From Saprospiraceae bacterium (GTDB lineage: Bacteria; Bacteroidota; Bacteroidia; Chitinophagales; Saprospiraceae): a stretch of DNA of 64,000 nucleotides. The DNA lies in the NCBI GenBank assembly GCA_016710265.1, contig JADJJL010000003.1, forward strand, positions 660,501 to 724,500, in the 5' to 3' direction. Made by a program: the position numbers and the translations under genes. This document shows, in pieces, positions 40,701-49,898 of the stretch (the first letter of the stretch is position 1; each line of letters begins with the position of its first letter). The notes under the pieces were generated by a model, which saw only the letters and a list, made by a program, of their open reading frames with translations, was not told the DNA's origin and ran no database searches.

Positions 40701-41086
40701 GTTTTAGCAGGTTTATAAAGCGCGCAGAAAGCACCTGCAGGGTCTTGTATCACAGCATAACTGGCTCCAGGACCATAGGATTTTGGTGTTGTAATAATTT
40801 TGCCACCTAATTGCTTCACAAGGTCAAGACTAGTTTCAAGGTTTTCTACATTAAAATATATCAACCAAACTGGTGGTAGCTCTGCATTGACACCTCGGGC
40901 ATGGCAAATACCGGTTTTGGTGCTGCCATCTGTCAGACTATTCATACAGTAATCTTCATAACCTCCCATCTCCACTGCAGTATGAGTATAACCTATCACT
41001 TTGGTATAAAAGTCTTTTAAGCCTTCAGCCTTTTCTACAGTGAGATCCGCCCAATTAAATCCACCAGTGATGAAACTTTGTTCCAT
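40697..41086 (-). CDS. VOC-superfamily (glyoxalase/bleomycin-resistance-like) protein
   Basis: 129 residues, one VOC unit repeated as two beta-alpha-beta-beta-beta modules: 'FNWADLTVEKAEGLKDFYTKVIGYT' and 'PVWLIYFNVENLETSLDLVKQLGGKIITTPKSYGPGASYAVIQDPAGAFCALYKP'. The second module contains the typical 'DPAGAxCALY' end. VOC proteins bind a metal and catalyse varied reactions; the specific one is unknown. It lies 12 bases after the Nfu gene in the same orientation, so probably in the same operon. Confidence 0.85.
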   Translation of the reverse strand: MEQSFITGGFNWADLTVEKAEGLKDFYTKVIGYTHTAVEMGGYEDYCMNSLTDGSTKTGICHARGVNAELPPVWLIYFNVENLETSLDLVKQLGGKIITTPKSYGPGASYAVIQDPAGAFCALYKPAKT

Positions 41087-41098
41087 AACAATTATTTT

Positions 41099-41716
41099 TT
41101 ATTGGGCTTCAGCAACCACTTCTTTAACAGAAGGCAACATTCTTTTCATTAGACCCTCTATGCCTGCTTTTAAGGTGACGGTACTGGATGGGCAACCGCT
41201 GCAAGATCCTTGCATATAAACAGTCACCACACCATCTTGATAAGATTTGAATTCAATATTTCCACCATCCATTTCTACTGCTGGTTTGACATATTGCTCT
41301 ATAATTTCTTTGATTCTAACCACGATATTTTGATCTTCATCCGAATAGTCTGCTCCGGAAGTTTCTTTCTCTACATTCCTTTTATGCTCTTCATATGCTA
41401 AACTGACCAATTCTTCTTCAGCATGTTCAATAATGAAATTGCGAATAAATTCTTTCGCGGGAATCATGATTTCATGCCATTCAGATTCGGTTTTTTTGGT
41501 AATAGTGACGAAATTATTGGAAATGTAAACTGATTTTACATATTCTAAACCAAATAAAGCACTCGCCAGAATCGACCAATCTTTACATGACTCTGCATCT
41601 TTAAATTCTGCAATTCCTTTGTACAATATCCTGTTACTGACAAATTTTAGAGATTCCGGATTGGGAGTTTGTTCAGTATATAAAAGAATGGCCGGTTTGG
41701 TGTTGACTGTTTCCAT
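41099..41716 (-). CDS. NifU/Nfu-type iron-sulfur cluster scaffold protein
   Basis: 205 residues. N-terminal Nfu_N domain ('YTEQTPNPESLKFVSNRILYKGIAEF..AESCKDWSILASALFGLEYVKSVYISNNFVTITK'). The C-terminal NifU domain (about 128-205: 'IKEIIEQYVKPAVEMDGGNIEFKSYQDGVVTVYMQGSCSGCPSSTVTLKAGIEGLMKRMLP') includes the CxxC cluster-binding motif C-S-G-C. Nfu proteins deliver Fe-S clusters to apoproteins. It follows mfd by 56 bases and precedes the VOC gene, all on the minus strand. Confidence 0.94.
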   Translation of the reverse strand: METVNTKPAILLYTEQTPNPESLKFVSNRILYKGIAEFKDAESCKDWSILASALFGLEYVKSVYISNNFVTITKKTESEWHEIMIPAKEFIRNFIIEHAEEELVSLAYEEHKRNVEKETSGADYSDEDQNIVVRIKEIIEQYVKPAVEMDGGNIEFKSYQDGVVTVYMQGSCSGCPSSTVTLKAGIEGLMKRMLPSVKEVVAEAQ

Positions 41717-41772
41717 GATTTTCGATTAAGTTGTAGAAACAAACGAGACCCTTGTAGGTTTAAGAATTTATT

Positions 41773-44700
41773 TCAATGGCCTTCTTTCACCCTCTCATGC
41801 AAAGCCAAAAGCAATTTTTGGGCTTGCCTTAGGGTTCTTGCATTTTCAGAGATGAGAATTAGATTCTGATTAGATTGCTTCATGATAAATTGTGCTGCAA
41901 TTTCCGGAATTGTGAGGCATTTAACCAAATTTTGAAAATAAGGGCTTTCGTAAAAACTGGATTGAGGATTGGAAATAAAAAAAGCCTGGAGTTTTCTTTT
42001 CTTGAGCACAATTCTTTCAATGCCCATTTGACGGGCGATCCATCGGGTCCTTAAACCTTCAAACAATTCTCCCACCGATTTTGGTACGGGCCCAAAACGA
42101 TCTGCCAACATGCTCTCAAATTGATGAATTTCTTGTTCACTGGTCAGCTTATCCAATTGCTGGTACAAGGACAATCTCTCTTGGGTTTGACTGACATAAT
42201 CATCTGGAATAAACATTTCGGTATCACTGTCTATGATCGTATCTCTGACAAATTCCTTTTTTTGCTTGGTTTCATCCTTAAATAATTCTCCGTATTCATC
42301 TTCTTTCAATTCTTCCATGGCTTCTTCTAGGATCCTCTGATAAGTTTCGTAGCCAATGTCGGTGATAAATCCACTTTGTTCTCCTCCCAAAAGATTTCCA
42401 GCACCGCGAATATCCAAATCTCTCATAGATATTTGAAAACCACTTCCTAAATCAGAGAATTCTTCAAGCGTTTTTAATCTTTTCTTGGCTTCTGTAGTAA
42501 GTGATGAAGAGGGTGGTGCAAAAAGATAACAATAAGCTTTGCGATTGGATCTTCCTACGCGCCCACGCAATTGATGTAAATCACTCAAACCAAACTGATG
42601 GGCATTGTTGATAATAATGGTATTGGCATTTGGAATATCAAGACCAGTCTCAATGATATTTGTGCTGACCAAAACGTCATACTCATGGTCTATAAAATCA
42701 ACCAAAACTTTTTCCAAATTCTCTGCTTCCATTTGACCATGTCCTATAGCTACAGAAACATCAGGACAAAGGCGATGGATCATTTCTTTAATTTCAATTA
42801 AATTTTTAACCCTATTGTGTACAAAAAATACTTGTCCACCTCTGAAAACTTCATTCTGGATTGCGTCCCTAATTAAATCATCGTTAAATACTCTTCTTTC
42901 CGTGTGGATCGGTTGCCGATTAGGAGGAGGAGTGTTGATGACGCTGAGATCCCGGGCAGCCATCAATGAAAATTGAAGGGTTCTTGGAATAGGTGTAGCG
43001 GTCAAAGTAAGCGTATCCACATTTACTTTAAATTGTCGCAATTTTTCTTTAGAGGCAACACCAAATTTTTGTTCTTCGTCGATGATCAATAGACCTAAAT
43101 CTTTAAATTCGGTGGTCTTTCCCAACAAACTATGCGTTCCAATAATAATATCCAGTTTACCTTCCTTCAAGCTTTTTAAAATGGCGGTTTTTTCTTTGGC
43201 ACTGCGGAATCTGGACACATAATCCACATCGACCGGAAATTCTTTAAAACGTTCTTTGAAGGTCCGATAATGTTGAAGAGCAAGTATGGTCGTTGGTACA
43301 AGTACTGCAACCTGCTTACCATCTTGCACACTTTTAAAAGCCGCACGAATGGCCACTTCCGTCTTACCAAAACCCACATCCCCGCAAATCAAACGATCCA
43401 TAGGGTAAGGTTTTTCCATGTCATTCTTCACATCGATGGTGGCCTTGCCCTGGTCAGGCGTATCTTCATAGATAAAAGAAGCTTCCAATTCTGTTTGCAT
43501 ATAATTGTCTGGAGCAAATGCAAATCCTTTGGCTGCTTTTCTAGCCGCGTAAAGTTTAATCAATTCACGGGCAATGTCTTTGACCTTTTGCTTTGTTTTT
43601 TGCTTGAGTTGCTTCCATTGTTCGGATCCAAGTTTGTGCAAAGTAGGTTCCGTACCTTCCTGTCCAACATATTTACTGATCTTATGCAGGGAATGTATAC
43701 TTACATAAAGGATATCATTGTTTTTATAAATTAACCGGACAGCCTCTTGCAGTTGTCCATTGACATTAATTTTTTCCAAACCTGCAAAACGCCCAATTCC
43801 ATGGTCCAAATGCGAGACATAATCTCCGGATTGTAACTCCCTTAATAATTTCATGGAAGATGCCTGATCTCCCGAATACTTCTTCTTTGTTTTTGCGGCG
43901 TGATAGCGAGAAAAAATTTGATGATCTGTAAAACAAGCCAGTTTCATTTCATCATCAATAAAACCTTCACGCATCGAAATCAATACAGATGTAAATTCGA
44001 TTTCCGCTTGTAAATCTTCAAAAATTCGATAGAATCTTTCTATTTGTTGAGCGGTGTTGGTGCAAATAAAAACCTGATATTTTTTTGCATTCAATTCTTG
44101 AATATGTTCTATCAACAATTTGAAATTCTTGTGAATGCTCGGCTGTGGTCGTGTGCCAACTTTTATTTCTAAAACTTCTATTAAATCTCCAGGAGTAGAT
44201 TGATAGAATATTTTGGTGTACTTCTCTAGACTTGTTGCGAGTTCTCCGGGATAAACAAAAGCTCTTTCTTGGATGATGGCATTTTTTTCTTCATCATCAT
44301 AATGCACCATCTTTGCTGCATATTTTTCAGCTTCTTCAAAACACTTCTCAAGTTGATCATGCAAATAAAAAAGGTCTTGAATAAATACAAGGGTATCATC
44401 CAAAAGCAATTCTGCCAGATTGCATTTGTCCACATGTTCAAAATCAGAATTGACATTGGGAATGATTTTAAATTCGCCAATATTTTTAATGGACAATTGA
44501 CTTTGGGTATCAAATGTTCGTATGCTTTCAATTACAATATCGGACAATTCAATTCTATACGGATACTCATTGGAATAGGAGAATATATCAAGTATTCCTC
44601 CTCTGATTGAAAATTGACCCGGCTCATACACAAAATCAACTCTGTGAAAACCATAGGTAACCAATTGCTCGATCACCAAATCAAAATCTGTTTGTTCGCC

Positions 44701-45141
44701 TTTCTTAAATCCTAAACTTCTCTTATTAAAATCTTCCGGCTGTGCTAATTTTTCAAAAAGTGCTTCCGGATAAGTGACCAATATTTTGGGTGATTGGTCT
44801 TGTATGGCTGAAACAGCATCTATTCTTTCCTGAACTTGAAAAGGATCGATTTGATCAAATGATCCAGATTTGCGAAATGAATCTGGAAAATACAAAACCT
44901 CTCTTTGTTGACAAAAAGCCCTTAAATCATCTACCAAAAACAAAGCTTCTTCCTTGGTATTGCATATGACTAAAATCTGTTTTTGGAAAGTATGGAGAAG
45001 TGAGATTAGCAAAAAGCTATCCCTCGAACCAACCATGCCGGTGATTCTTATATTTTTTATTTTTTCCTCATGAGCAGCTTTAATTTTAGAAGCCAAAGGA
45101 TCATGAAGAAAATAATTAGCAAGTGGCTGTTTGTCAGTCAC
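41773..45141 (-). CDS. mfd: Transcription-repair coupling factor Mfd
   Basis: 1122 residues from GTG at 45141, a normal length. The UvrB-like N-terminal module contains 'GMVGSRDSFLLISLLHTFQKQILVI'. The RNA-polymerase-interacting CarD-like domain follows ('LQSGDYVSHLDHGIGRFAGLEKI'). Next are the RecG-like helicase motifs: Walker A 'CGDVGFGKTEVAIRAAFKS', 'LLIIDEEQKFGV', 'TATPIPRTLQFSLM', 'DVLVSTNIIETGLDIPNANTIIINNAHQFGLSDLHQLRGRVGR'. The C-terminal TRCF domain is last. It removes stalled RNA polymerase and recruits UvrA. The frame extends to a TTG at 45150, but that codon sits inside the -7 element, so the GTG is preferred. Confidence 0.96.
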   Translation of the reverse strand: MTDKQPLANYFLHDPLASKIKAAHEEKIKNIRITGMVGSRDSFLLISLLHTFQKQILVICNTKEEALFLVDDLRAFCQQREVLYFPDSFRKSGSFDQIDPFQVQERIDAVSAIQDQSPKILVTYPEALFEKLAQPEDFNKRSLGFKKGEQTDFDLVIEQLVTYGFHRVDFVYEPGQFSIRGGILDIFSYSNEYPYRIELSDIVIESIRTFDTQSQLSIKNIGEFKIIPNVNSDFEHVDKCNLAELLLDDTLVFIQDLFYLHDQLEKCFEEAEKYAAKMVHYDDEEKNAIIQERAFVYPGELATSLEKYTKIFYQSTPGDLIEVLEIKVGTRPQPSIHKNFKLLIEHIQELNAKKYQVFICTNTAQQIERFYRIFEDLQAEIEFTSVLISMREGFIDDEMKLACFTDHQIFSRYHAAKTKKKYSGDQASSMKLLRELQSGDYVSHLDHGIGRFAGLEKINVNGQLQEAVRLIYKNNDILYVSIHSLHKISKYVGQEGTEPTLHKLGSEQWKQLKQKTKQKVKDIARELIKLYAARKAAKGFAFAPDNYMQTELEASFIYEDTPDQGKATIDVKNDMEKPYPMDRLICGDVGFGKTEVAIRAAFKSVQDGKQVAVLVPTTILALQHYRTFKERFKEFPVDVDYVSRFRSAKEKTAILKSLKEGKLDIIIGTHSLLGKTTEFKDLGLLIIDEEQKFGVASKEKLRQFKVNVDTLTLTATPIPRTLQFSLMAARDLSVINTPPPNRQPIHTERRVFNDDLIRDAIQNEVFRGGQVFFVHNRVKNLIEIKEMIHRLCPDVSVAIGHGQMEAENLEKVLVDFIDHEYDVLVSTNIIETGLDIPNANTIIINNAHQFGLSDLHQLRGRVGRSNRKAYCYLFAPPSSSLTTEAKKRLKTLEEFSDLGSGFQISMRDLDIRGAGNLLGGEQSGFITDIGYETYQRILEEAMEELKEDEYGELFKDETKQKKEFVRDTIIDSDTEMFIPDDYVSQTQERLSLYQQLDKLTSEQEIHQFESMLADRFGPVPKSVGELFEGLRTRWIARQMGIERIVLKKRKLQAFFISNPQSSFYESPYFQNLVKCLTIPEIAAQFIMKQSNQNLILISENARTLRQAQKLLLALHERVKEGH

Positions 45142-45147
45142 GATGCA

Positions 45148-45155
45148 CAAAGATA
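45148..45155 (-). promoter_or_regulatory. -7 promoter element just before mfd
   Basis: TATCTTTG on the minus strand fits TAnnTTTG. A transcript starting about six bases downstream would begin at or next to the GTG start codon at 45141, implying a leaderless mRNA. No TTG -33 element is evident. Confidence 0.4.
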
Positions 45156-45195
45156 CATGGAATTGTCTTTTATAATTTGAATTAAGTGTTAAGGA

Positions 45196-46239
45196 TTAAA
45201 CCTTAATCAATCCGGAATCTACCATCTTGTAGTATTCCGTAAAACTAATCATCCGTTTTTGATTTTCATCCCACAATTTGTGGGAAGCCAATTTGAGACT
45301 TTCCCAAAATCCTAGTTCGGTGGTAAATTTTGTAAACCAAGGGATGGTTTCAAGACATTTTTTAAGATTGTAATTGGGGATGGTTGGATTTAAATGGTGA
45401 ATGTGGTGAATGGCTATATTTCCAGTCAACCAATTCATAATTCCTGGAAGTTTATAATAGGTACTTCCTTTAATGGCCGCATACATAAATTCCCATCTGT
45501 TTTTCCATTCTTTATACCCGTTTTCATGCTGATGTTGGATATAAAAAAACCAAATAGCAATAATGGAAAATAAGGATAGAGTGATTAAATGGATCATAAG
45601 GAATTTTTTCCAATCCAAAACCAAACAAAGTAGAATAATCAATCCAACATATACTACATTGTTAATGTACAAACTCAAATTGTATCTTTTAAATTCTTTA
45701 AGTTGAACCAATGGAAGTCTGTTGTGGATAAAAATATAATAAATCGGACCTAACAAAAACATCACCAACGGTGAGCGGTAGATCTTGTATTTAAATTGAT
45801 TGAATTTGGACAATTTGGAAAATTCTTCTACGGTTAAGGTGTCTATGTCGCCAATGTCTCGGACCTCCAACATTCCATTGTTCACATGGTGAAAGTGGTG
45901 TGATTTGGCCCAATAAAAATAAGGTACCGAGCTGACCAAACTACACAAGTATCCAATGATGTTTCTGGCTTTTTTCGAACTTACAAAAGTTTCATGTCCA
46001 CAATCATGCTGAATAATAAATATTCTGACCAAGAAGAACGCATTAACGACAGCCAACAATAGACTAGCTACCAAACTGTAATCCCATAATATATAAATGA
46101 GTGCCCAAATCCCAATAAATGGCCCAAATGAGTTTATTATTTGGATAATGGCCTTTTTATGGTCAGGCTCTTGATATTTTTTAAGTGTCTTTAGAGCTAA
46201 TTTAACGTTGGAGATAAACTCCTGCTTTTCATTATTCAT
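45196..46239 (-). CDS. Membrane fatty acid desaturase
   Basis: 347 residues. Three histidine boxes of the membrane desaturase family are present: 'QHDCGH' (about residue 77), 'SHHFHHVNNG' (about 113) and 'IAIHHIHHLNPTIP' (about 277). They bind the di-iron centre. Four to six hydrophobic segments surround them ('FIGIWALIYILWDYSLVASLLLAVVNAFFLVRIF', 'VVYVGLIILLCLVLDW', 'LITLSLFSIIAIWFFYIQ'). It probably introduces a double bond into acyl lipids to adjust membrane fluidity. Regiospecificity (delta-9, delta-12 or omega-3) cannot be read from the sequence. It is a single gene upstream of mfd. Confidence 0.92.
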   Translation of the reverse strand: MNNEKQEFISNVKLALKTLKKYQEPDHKKAIIQIINSFGPFIGIWALIYILWDYSLVASLLLAVVNAFFLVRIFIIQHDCGHETFVSSKKARNIIGYLCSLVSSVPYFYWAKSHHFHHVNNGMLEVRDIGDIDTLTVEEFSKLSKFNQFKYKIYRSPLVMFLLGPIYYIFIHNRLPLVQLKEFKRYNLSLYINNVVYVGLIILLCLVLDWKKFLMIHLITLSLFSIIAIWFFYIQHQHENGYKEWKNRWEFMYAAIKGSTYYKLPGIMNWLTGNIAIHHIHHLNPTIPNYNLKKCLETIPWFTKFTTELGFWESLKLASHKLWDENQKRMISFTEYYKMVDSGLIKV

Positions 46240-46386
46240 TTCTTAATTAGGCGCTAATTGCGGCGCAAATATACGTCATATTGCACCATTCAAGTTGAAG
46301 CTCCTTGATATTTTAACACAATTTTGCGGAAAAGAATTTCTTTAATTTATATAATAAATTGATAATCAGCTGTTCGTAATATTTTT

Positions 46387-46818
46387 CTACTTCAGTATTT
46401 CAGCATCTGTTAGTATAAACATCAATCGATTTAAATCTGAATCATTCAATTTTAATCTTCCCTTTAGTTCAATCTTTTCTGATGTAAATTGAATCCCTTG
46501 GTGTGCCTGAATCTCCATGACCGTTTCAGGTCCTGCGCCTCCACAAAAATAACAGCTTTTGTATGGAAAGGCAGAAAATACAAACTCTGTATGGCTTTTA
46601 TACCCATCAGTGGGGATGATATAACCTTTCACCTGAACCCATTTACCATCCAAGGACTTTAACTCTGAGCTAAAAATAGGATAATCCACCTCAAAACCCA
46701 ATTGCTCATCCTGAATCTTCTTGTATTTCACTTGACTTAAAATCGGCCAGATACTTTGTGATGCCAGGCTTATTTGTAAGCAGAAAATTATAATTATCAT
46801 TGCAAAAAAACGTCTCAC
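46387..46818 (-). CDS. Secreted DUF3299-like protein
   Basis: 143 residues with signal peptide (FFAMIIIIFCLQISLASQ). The body 'SLDGKWVQVKGYIIPTDGYKSHTEFVFSAFPYKSCYFCGGAGPETVMEIQA' matches the DUF3299 pattern: 'G-x-V-x-[IV]-x-GY-x3-P' and a CxFC pair. The last strands are 'EKIELKGRLKLNDSDLNRLMFILTDAEI'. The domain often occurs near metal-related or transport genes, but its role is not established. It lies downstream of the HlyD-type adaptor gene on the same strand, separated by a 7-bp repeat array. Confidence 0.65.
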   Translation of the reverse strand: MRRFFAMIIIIFCLQISLASQSIWPILSQVKYKKIQDEQLGFEVDYPIFSSELKSLDGKWVQVKGYIIPTDGYKSHTEFVFSAFPYKSCYFCGGAGPETVMEIQAHQGIQFTSEKIELKGRLKLNDSDLNRLMFILTDAEILK

Positions 46819-46832
46819 AGCCTAATTTTTAA

Positions 46833-46888
46833 AACTCAAAACTCAAAACTCAAAACTTATAACTTAAAACTGAGCACTTAAAACTTAA
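46833..46888. repeat. Heptameric tandem repeat array 3 (8 units)
   Basis: Eight 7-bp units (AACTCAA x3, AACTTAT, AACTTAA, AACTGAG, CACTTAA, AACTTAA) continue in register for 56 bases. The last unit overlaps the stop codon of the HlyD-type gene. It is the same unit family as the two ssb arrays 40 kb away. Confidence 0.85.
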
Positions 46889-48270
46889 ATCTCCTTCTTC
46901 TTCCTAATCTTAACTCCCTGTTTTAGATCGCGACTGATGGCGGAATATGGTCCACTAATCACTTCTTCATTTCCTTCCAAACCCTCCTTAATCTGGATAT
47001 AATTTTGGTCCTGTATTCCGGTTAAAACCTGTTTTCTAATCACCGTATCTCCGGACTTAATAAAAACTGCTTCAATATACCTGAGTTTTCGTGTGGAGGC
47101 AGATTCAGGAACAGAACTTTTTATCACATCAGCTGATTTAGAATTTAGATCAGTTTTTTTATTCTCTTCTTCAGGATTATAAGCGCGAACAGATTGGATC
47201 GGTACTGCAAGGGTATTTTCTACGGTATAGGTTTTTATTTCAACGGTCGCTGACATTCCAGGTTTAAATGGAGATGAATTTTTCATCTTGATCAAATCAC
47301 TATAAGAGCTGGAATCTATTCTAACTTTAACGATAAATTTTGTGACTTGATCATTGGTCATTTGCACAGCCCCTAAGTTTGATGCACTATTGGATATCTC
47401 AGTCACATGGCCTGTAAAATTTTTATTTTTCCATGCATCTACTTCGATATTGGCGGGATTTCCATTTTCTATTCGAACAATGTCATTTTCACTAACTTCG
47501 ATTTGAACTTCCATCACATTCAGATCAGCGATACGCATCATTTCAGTGCCAGACATTTGCACAGTTCCAACTACTCGTTCTCCTTTTTCTACACTTAATC
47601 TGGAGACAATTCCATCCACAGGTGCTTTGATAATGGTTCTACCCAAGTTCGTTTTTTGTTCTTTGAGCATGGCCTCTGCATCTTTGACACCATAAGATGA
47701 ACCTTCAGATTGACGTGAGACTGATTCAATATTGGCTTCTGCGGATCGAAGACTGGATTCTAAATTTTTATAATTTGTTTCTGCTGTTTCTAATTCTGCT
47801 TGAGAAAGTACACCCTCTTTTAAAAGTTTTCGGCTTCTTTCTAAAATTCTTTCCGCATTCACCAATTGCGATTTAATTTGATCTCTTTGAGCTTTTGCAG
47901 ATTGAATATTTACCTGTGTGGCTTTGGCCTGTGAACGCGCAACATTGACACCTGCTGAAGTTCTTTCTACCGCGGAGACATAAACGTCCGGATTGATCCT
48001 AGCCAAAATCTGACCTACCTTAACTGAATCTCCTTCTTTGACATACAATTCAGTAATTTCACCGGATACATCGGACGATATTTTTATTTCTTTTTCCGGA
48101 TAAATCTTCCCACTGGCGGACACTGTCTCAGTGATGGTTTTATTAGAGACCATTTCGGTCACCACCTCTATACCTTTGGGTCTATTTTTTGTTTTGTAAA
48201 TTACAGCCAATAATACCATTGCGAAAACCAAAATGGTTCCCCAAATCCATTTGCGTTTCATTTTTGCCAT
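46885..48270 (-). CDS. HlyD/RND-type periplasmic adaptor subunit (membrane fusion protein)
   Basis: 461 residues. A single N-terminal membrane anchor ('WIWGTILVFAMVLLAVIY') is followed by 'SASGKIYPEKEIKISSDVSGEITELYVKEGDSVKVGQILARINPD', the lipoyl/barrel-sandwich motif. Next come a long coiled-coil hairpin (about 85-185, 'AKATQVNIQSAKAQRDQIKSQLVNAERILERSRKLL'), then 'TIIKAPVDGIVSRLSVEKGERVVGT' and beta-barrel and membrane-proximal domains. It lies 56 bases downstream of an MlaF-type ATPase in an mlaE-mlaF-adaptor order, so it may take the place of MlaD or couple to an outer membrane duct. Confidence 0.9.
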   Translation of the reverse strand: MAKMKRKWIWGTILVFAMVLLAVIYKTKNRPKGIEVVTEMVSNKTITETVSASGKIYPEKEIKISSDVSGEITELYVKEGDSVKVGQILARINPDVYVSAVERTSAGVNVARSQAKATQVNIQSAKAQRDQIKSQLVNAERILERSRKLLKEGVLSQAELETAETNYKNLESSLRSAEANIESVSRQSEGSSYGVKDAEAMLKEQKTNLGRTIIKAPVDGIVSRLSVEKGERVVGTVQMSGTEMMRIADLNVMEVQIEVSENDIVRIENGNPANIEVDAWKNKNFTGHVTEISNSASNLGAVQMTNDQVTKFIVKVRIDSSSYSDLIKMKNSSPFKPGMSATVEIKTYTVENTLAVPIQSVRAYNPEEENKKTDLNSKSADVIKSSVPESASTRKLRYIEAVFIKSGDTVIRKQVLTGIQDQNYIQIKEGLEGNEEVISGPYSAISRDLKQGVKIRKKKEI

Positions 48271-48326
48271 ATTTTGATAACCGATTAAATACTGGAATAG
48301 TTTCTGGACAAATTAAAAATCCAAAA

Positions 48327-49079
48327 TTACATATTGGCCCTAAGTTTTTGGAGAAACGGCGATGCAAAAATAAAACCTTGCAGTATCTCATCTTTGTTGT
48401 TTAGAACTTCGGCATTGGTTCCTGTCCAATGCAAGGCGCCCTCATGAATAAAAAATATCTTTTCTCCTATTTGCATAACACTGTTCATGTCATGGGTATT
48501 TATTATCGTAATGGTACCCATGTCATGGGTGATGTCTGCAATCAACTCATCAATGACAATTGAGGTCTTAGGATCCAAACCACTGTTGGGTTCATCACAA
48601 AATAAATATTTTGGCTTAAGTACAATGGCTCTCGCAATCCCGACACGCTTTTGCATTCCTCCGGACAATTCTGATGGATATTTTTTATTTTGTCCTTCCA
48701 GATTAACCCTTTCAAGACAATCGTTGACCCTCATTTCTTTTTCTTTGGCAGTTTGTTTCGTAAACATGTCCATCGGAAAGCGAATATTCTGTTCTACGGT
48801 CATGGAGTCAAACAATGCAGATCCCTGAAAAAGCATCCCTATCTGCATTCTCAATTCCCTCTTTTCTTGTTTGGACAAAGAATAGAATTCTACATTGTCG
48901 TAAAATACCTTGCCTGAACTTGGCTCAATTAATCCTATTAATATTTTTAAAAGAACTGTTTTTCCGGCACCGGATCTACCAATAATTAGATTGGTTTTAC
49001 CTTTATCAAAAACGCAACTTACATCACTCAATACCTGATGTTCTCCGAAATTTTTATATAAATTTTCAGCACGTATCAT
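48327..49079 (-). CDS. MlaF-type ABC transporter ATP-binding protein
   Basis: 250 residues. Walker A 'GRSGAGKTVLLKILIG', Q-loop 'QIGMLFQGSALFDSMTVEQNI', signature 'ELSGGMQKRVGIARAIVLKP', Walker B 'YLFCDEPNSGLDP' and H-loop 'TIINTHDMNS' are complete. 'GSALFDSMTVxxNI' is characteristic of the MlaF/Ttg2A group that drives phospholipid or solvent-resistance transport. Its start overlaps the permease stop by four bases (ATGA). Confidence 0.93.
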   Translation of the reverse strand: MIRAENLYKNFGEHQVLSDVSCVFDKGKTNLIIGRSGAGKTVLLKILIGLIEPSSGKVFYDNVEFYSLSKQEKRELRMQIGMLFQGSALFDSMTVEQNIRFPMDMFTKQTAKEKEMRVNDCLERVNLEGQNKKYPSELSGGMQKRVGIARAIVLKPKYLFCDEPNSGLDPKTSIVIDELIADITHDMGTITIINTHDMNSVMQIGEKIFFIHEGALHWTGTNAEVLNNKDEILQGFIFASPFLQKLRANM

Positions 49080-49849
49080 GCAGTCATCAACATGGCTATC
49101 AGATAATCTGACAACAAGATTAAAATATTGGAATAAACTACAGCTTGTGTGCTAGCATGTCCTAATTCAATACTGCCACCTTTCACAAAATATCCCTGAT
49201 AGCAAGAAACAGTCGTAAGTATAAATGCAAATGTCAGGGATTTTACAAACATCATCGTGACATTATAAGGTACAAAGAAAGACCGAAGTCCCTGGATATA
49301 TTCTTCATTGCTAAATAAACCCATAGGTACGCTTGCAAGATAACCTCCAACTATACTAATTCCTGCTGCAAGACAAACCAACATGGGTATTACAATAAGT
49401 GCAGCAATAATTTTTGGTTGTATAAGATATGCAGCTGTGTTGACTCCCATGATTTCCATGGCGTCAATATGCTCTTTTTGACGCATACCACCCAATTCAG
49501 ATGCAAGGCTAGAACCAACTTTACCAGCGAGAACCATACAAGAAAAAGTAGGTGCCAACTCAATAATGGTCATATCCCTTACAATGTAACCAATGTAAAA
49601 TCTTGGGATTAAGGTTCCTTCAATTTGATAAGAAAATTGGACAGCAGTGACCGCTCCTATGAAAATAGCGATTAACCCAACAATAACGATGGATCCTATC
49701 CCAATAACTTCCATTTGACGGAGGGTTTCTTTCCAATACATGTTGATATTTTCAGGCTTTTTCCAAACCTGACCCAACCACATAACATAACTACCGAAAT
49801 GATGTAAAATTCTCATTGATAGCCCAAAGTTAGACCAAATTGATGACAC
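49076..49849 (-). CDS. MlaE-type ABC transporter permease
   Basis: 257 residues with five predicted membrane segments. The family motifs are 'QMEVIGIGSIVIVGLIAIFIGAVTAVQFSYQ', 'RDMTIIELAPTFSCMVLAGKVGSSLASELGGMRQKEHIDAMEIMGVNTAAYLIQPKIIAALIVIPML' and 'SLTFAFILTTVSCYQGYFVKGGSIELGHASTQAVV', the MlaE/Ttg2B pattern. It pairs with the overlapping ATPase gene. A dedicated MlaD (MCE domain) gene is absent here; the next gene is a HlyD-type adaptor. Confidence 0.93.
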   Translation of the reverse strand: MSSIWSNFGLSMRILHHFGSYVMWLGQVWKKPENINMYWKETLRQMEVIGIGSIVIVGLIAIFIGAVTAVQFSYQIEGTLIPRFYIGYIVRDMTIIELAPTFSCMVLAGKVGSSLASELGGMRQKEHIDAMEIMGVNTAAYLIQPKIIAALIVIPMLVCLAAGISIVGGYLASVPMGLFSNEEYIQGLRSFFVPYNVTMMFVKSLTFAFILTTVSCYQGYFVKGGSIELGHASTQAVVYSNILILLSDYLIAMLMTA

Positions 49850-49898
49850 AAAGCAGGATTTTACCCAAAATCAAGCAAATCTGTTTATTAGGCAGCCT

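Noticed and set aside
43270..43734. Plus-strand frame of 154 codons opposite mfd
   Set aside because: It is antisense to conserved helicase and CarD-domain coding sequence, with composition typical of a shadow frame.
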